From an uncultured bacterium (lineage in GTDB: Bacteria; Bacillota; Limnochordia; DTU080; JAAYLA01): a stretch of DNA of 15,253 bases. Shown one piece after another: positions 14,801 through 15,253 of this stretch. A model generated the notes under the pieces. That model searched no databases and was not told where the DNA came from. It saw only the letters and a list, made by a program, of their open reading frames with translations. The number at the start of each line of letters is the position of its first letter. Position 1 is the first letter of the stretch. Position numbers and translations under genes: made by a program. The stretch spans positions 1 through 15,253 of the forward strand of contig CALKAQ010000127.1 in the NCBI GenBank assembly GCA_937983075.1. The letters run 5' to 3'.

Positions 14801-15253
14801 CGGCGAGCCGCTGCGTCAAATCGCTGCGGCTGAAGGCGGCCGCACATTTACGCCTCAGGATGCCCACGTTGCGGCGGATGCGTCGCGCTGGATGATCGAA
14901 GTTCATCTGGACGCACACATGACGGTGGAGGGAGGACGGTCGGAAGAGCCGGCTGATTTGCAGCATTTGGGAACGGCGCAAGCATTGGGCCGCGACGTTC
15001 CCGCAGCACTCGCTGCCGATCTCGCCGATCGCCTCGAGTGGGAATATCCTTATCCAATCGCGACGTGGTGGCCGGCGAAGGTCAGTGTGACGCTGCTTGC
15101 ACGTGAGGCCGGCAGCCATCGATCCGATGACGCGGCGGATGATCCCGAGGGTCGACGCGGGTTCGTCGACAATGTCGAAGAATCGTCGGACATAATCGCC
15201 GAACGATTTCGCCATGCCGCGCTGAGCCGCAGGCTGGCTGCAAGCGTTGCGCC
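11886..15253 (+). CDS. addA: ATP-dependent helicase/nuclease subunit A, 3' end outside window
   Basis: The UvrD/Rep-type helicase subunit of AddAB. It translocates 3'-5' and carries a second nuclease domain at its C-terminus. There are 1122 codons in the window with no stop. The family is usually about 1200-1280 residues, so the nuclease motifs lie beyond the edge. Motifs are a Q-motif-like WTPEQWQAI at 15-23, Walker A SAAAGAGKT at 33-41 (Lys40), LLVVTFTDAAAAQM (motif Ia), Walker B VDEYQD with Asp421-Glu422, GDVKQSIYRFR from 452, HKSKGLQFPVV, and LYVALTRAQEHL with the arginine finger Arg916 (motif VI). PAKVSVT near residue 1063 marks the linker to the missing nuclease. ATG at 11886 overlaps the addB stop, with GGAGGTGG ten bases upstream. 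Confidence 0.97.
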   Translation, partial: MTRASEAIPELVGSWTPEQWQAIHRRGHHLLVSAAAGAGKTAVLVERIIQRLLDPVRPCDIDRLLVVTFTDAAAAQMRERIAQALHQAAADERRPERERARLRRQLVLLDRAPIDTLHGFCSWLVRRYFYRLDLDPMFRILDSEEAILLREEVMDQVFDKAYTDAAEGHSAFFRLLDAYGGRQGDVDVRRVILALHAYIASLPDPEAWLERTLEMYRISEDAPLDMLPWTKLLLSAMARETAYAVELLARARRLAAQAGAVERAQQILANEHEFAIAVQEAVDRGEWGRLALEFGEPLKFDRLLLKGVEDDLMKERISEARNEAKDVLRDLQKRYFTLSPQEHVRLLRETEPYVRELIRLLRAFDAAYSAAKRQRSAIDFNDLERLALTVLRLDAPDDAGSGAALAPCAEMRAYFDEVLVDEYQDINPVQDAILSLVSRPADDPEPNLFMVGDVKQSIYRFRMADPELFLERMRRYATEVPPHDAPRPPGIRIDLSTNFRSRSHIVDAVNFVFRQILTPGTGGLAYDRAAELRAGAEFPGSSVQAVELHLLERAEDRVIASDLPPDEDDTELGSLASSADQRAEIESLLSAAEREAWYTARRVRELIDQGFQVYDRDAGIMRPLQYRDIVVLLRSTRVRANAFVDAFRAFDIPVYAESGTGYFWAVEIETMLALLQIIDNPRQDIPLAAVLRAPWVGLTTHDLAAVRLAARDEDYFTAVVRSAEQRDDALGERLRAFLERLERWRSAARQTSISDLLRLIYQETQYPDYVLGMPGGEQRKANLEALLERAQRFDGFGQGDLGRFLRFVESLQEADGDQGEAPLLGEGDDVVRVMSIHKSKGLQFPVVILADCGKRFNMEDVRGRILFEGRCGLGLEWVDPDTGVAYPTLSQRAVAEALRRETIAEELRVLYVALTRAQEHLILVGSVNDIGATCARWAGAVDVSGWPLPEHVLGRAQSYLDWIGPAVMRHRDGEPLRQIAAAEGGRTFTPQDAHVAADASRWMIEVHLDAHMTVEGGRSEEPADLQHLGTAQALGRDVPAALAADLADRLEWEYPYPIATWWPAKVSVTLLAREAGSHRSDDAADDPEGRRGFVDNVEESSDIIAERFRHAALSRRLAASVA

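Noticed and set aside
14073..15215. A 380-residue open frame on the minus strand inside addA (also one at 13188-13988)
   Set aside because: Both are antisense to addA, whose helicase motifs cover the region. Their translations are Arg/His/Pro-rich and show no motif.
1..15253. Mobile element, CRISPR, toxin-antitoxin or defence island
   Set aside because: No transposase, integrase, direct-repeat array, att-like repeat or recognisable defence gene is present. AddAB here is the ordinary repair enzyme with all motifs intact.

Overview
The window looks like a fragment of a Bacillota chromosome, most likely from the Bacilli. The reasons are an AddAB-type recombination nuclease instead of RecBCD, strong GGAGG-type ribosome binding sites, frequent GTG and TTG starts, one textbook sigma-A promoter, and an AcuC-type deacetylase. 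Base composition is moderately GC-rich (by eye, mid to high fifties percent), so this is not a classic low-GC Bacillus. I cannot assign a genus. Bases 1-48 are an Illumina sequencing adapter and not genome, so the left end is a contig end with adapter still attached.

Layout, left to right. (1) An adapter-truncated JAB/MPN-domain gene on the minus strand is divergent from eda (KDPG/KHG aldolase). (2) eda meets, tail to tail, a 76-residue very acidic protein of unknown function that has a perfect TTGACA-17-TATAAT promoter. (3) About 375 bases hold only tentative small ORFs. (4) Next comes a 499-residue protein of TPR repeats plus a degenerate HD-GYP domain, followed by an 84-residue secreted protein and a strong intrinsic terminator, then a separate 159-residue secreted protein. 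(5) On the minus strand, acuC (histone-deacetylase family) lies upstream of nth (endonuclease III). (6) yigZ (IMPACT family) and a LysM/peptidoglycan-binding protein converge, and their coding ends overlap by 21 bases. (7) A 60-residue zinc-ribbon protein precedes a coupled set on the plus strand: a 67-residue single-span membrane protein, addB and addA. addA runs off the right edge.

The clearest functional unit is the addB-addA pair, whose products form one helicase-nuclease for double-strand-break repair. Its three cistrons are joined by GTGA and ATGA stop/start overlaps. nth adds a base-excision repair enzyme. The most open biology is in 1.2-4.4 kb: an orphan acidic protein with an ideal promoter, a TPR/HD-GYP-like likely signalling protein whose catalytic signature is broken, and two secreted orphan proteins. 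I see no tRNA, rRNA, CRISPR array, transposase or recognisable riboswitch. Most genes here are short, independent transcription units that switch strand often, typical of housekeeping chromosome and not of a mobile island.
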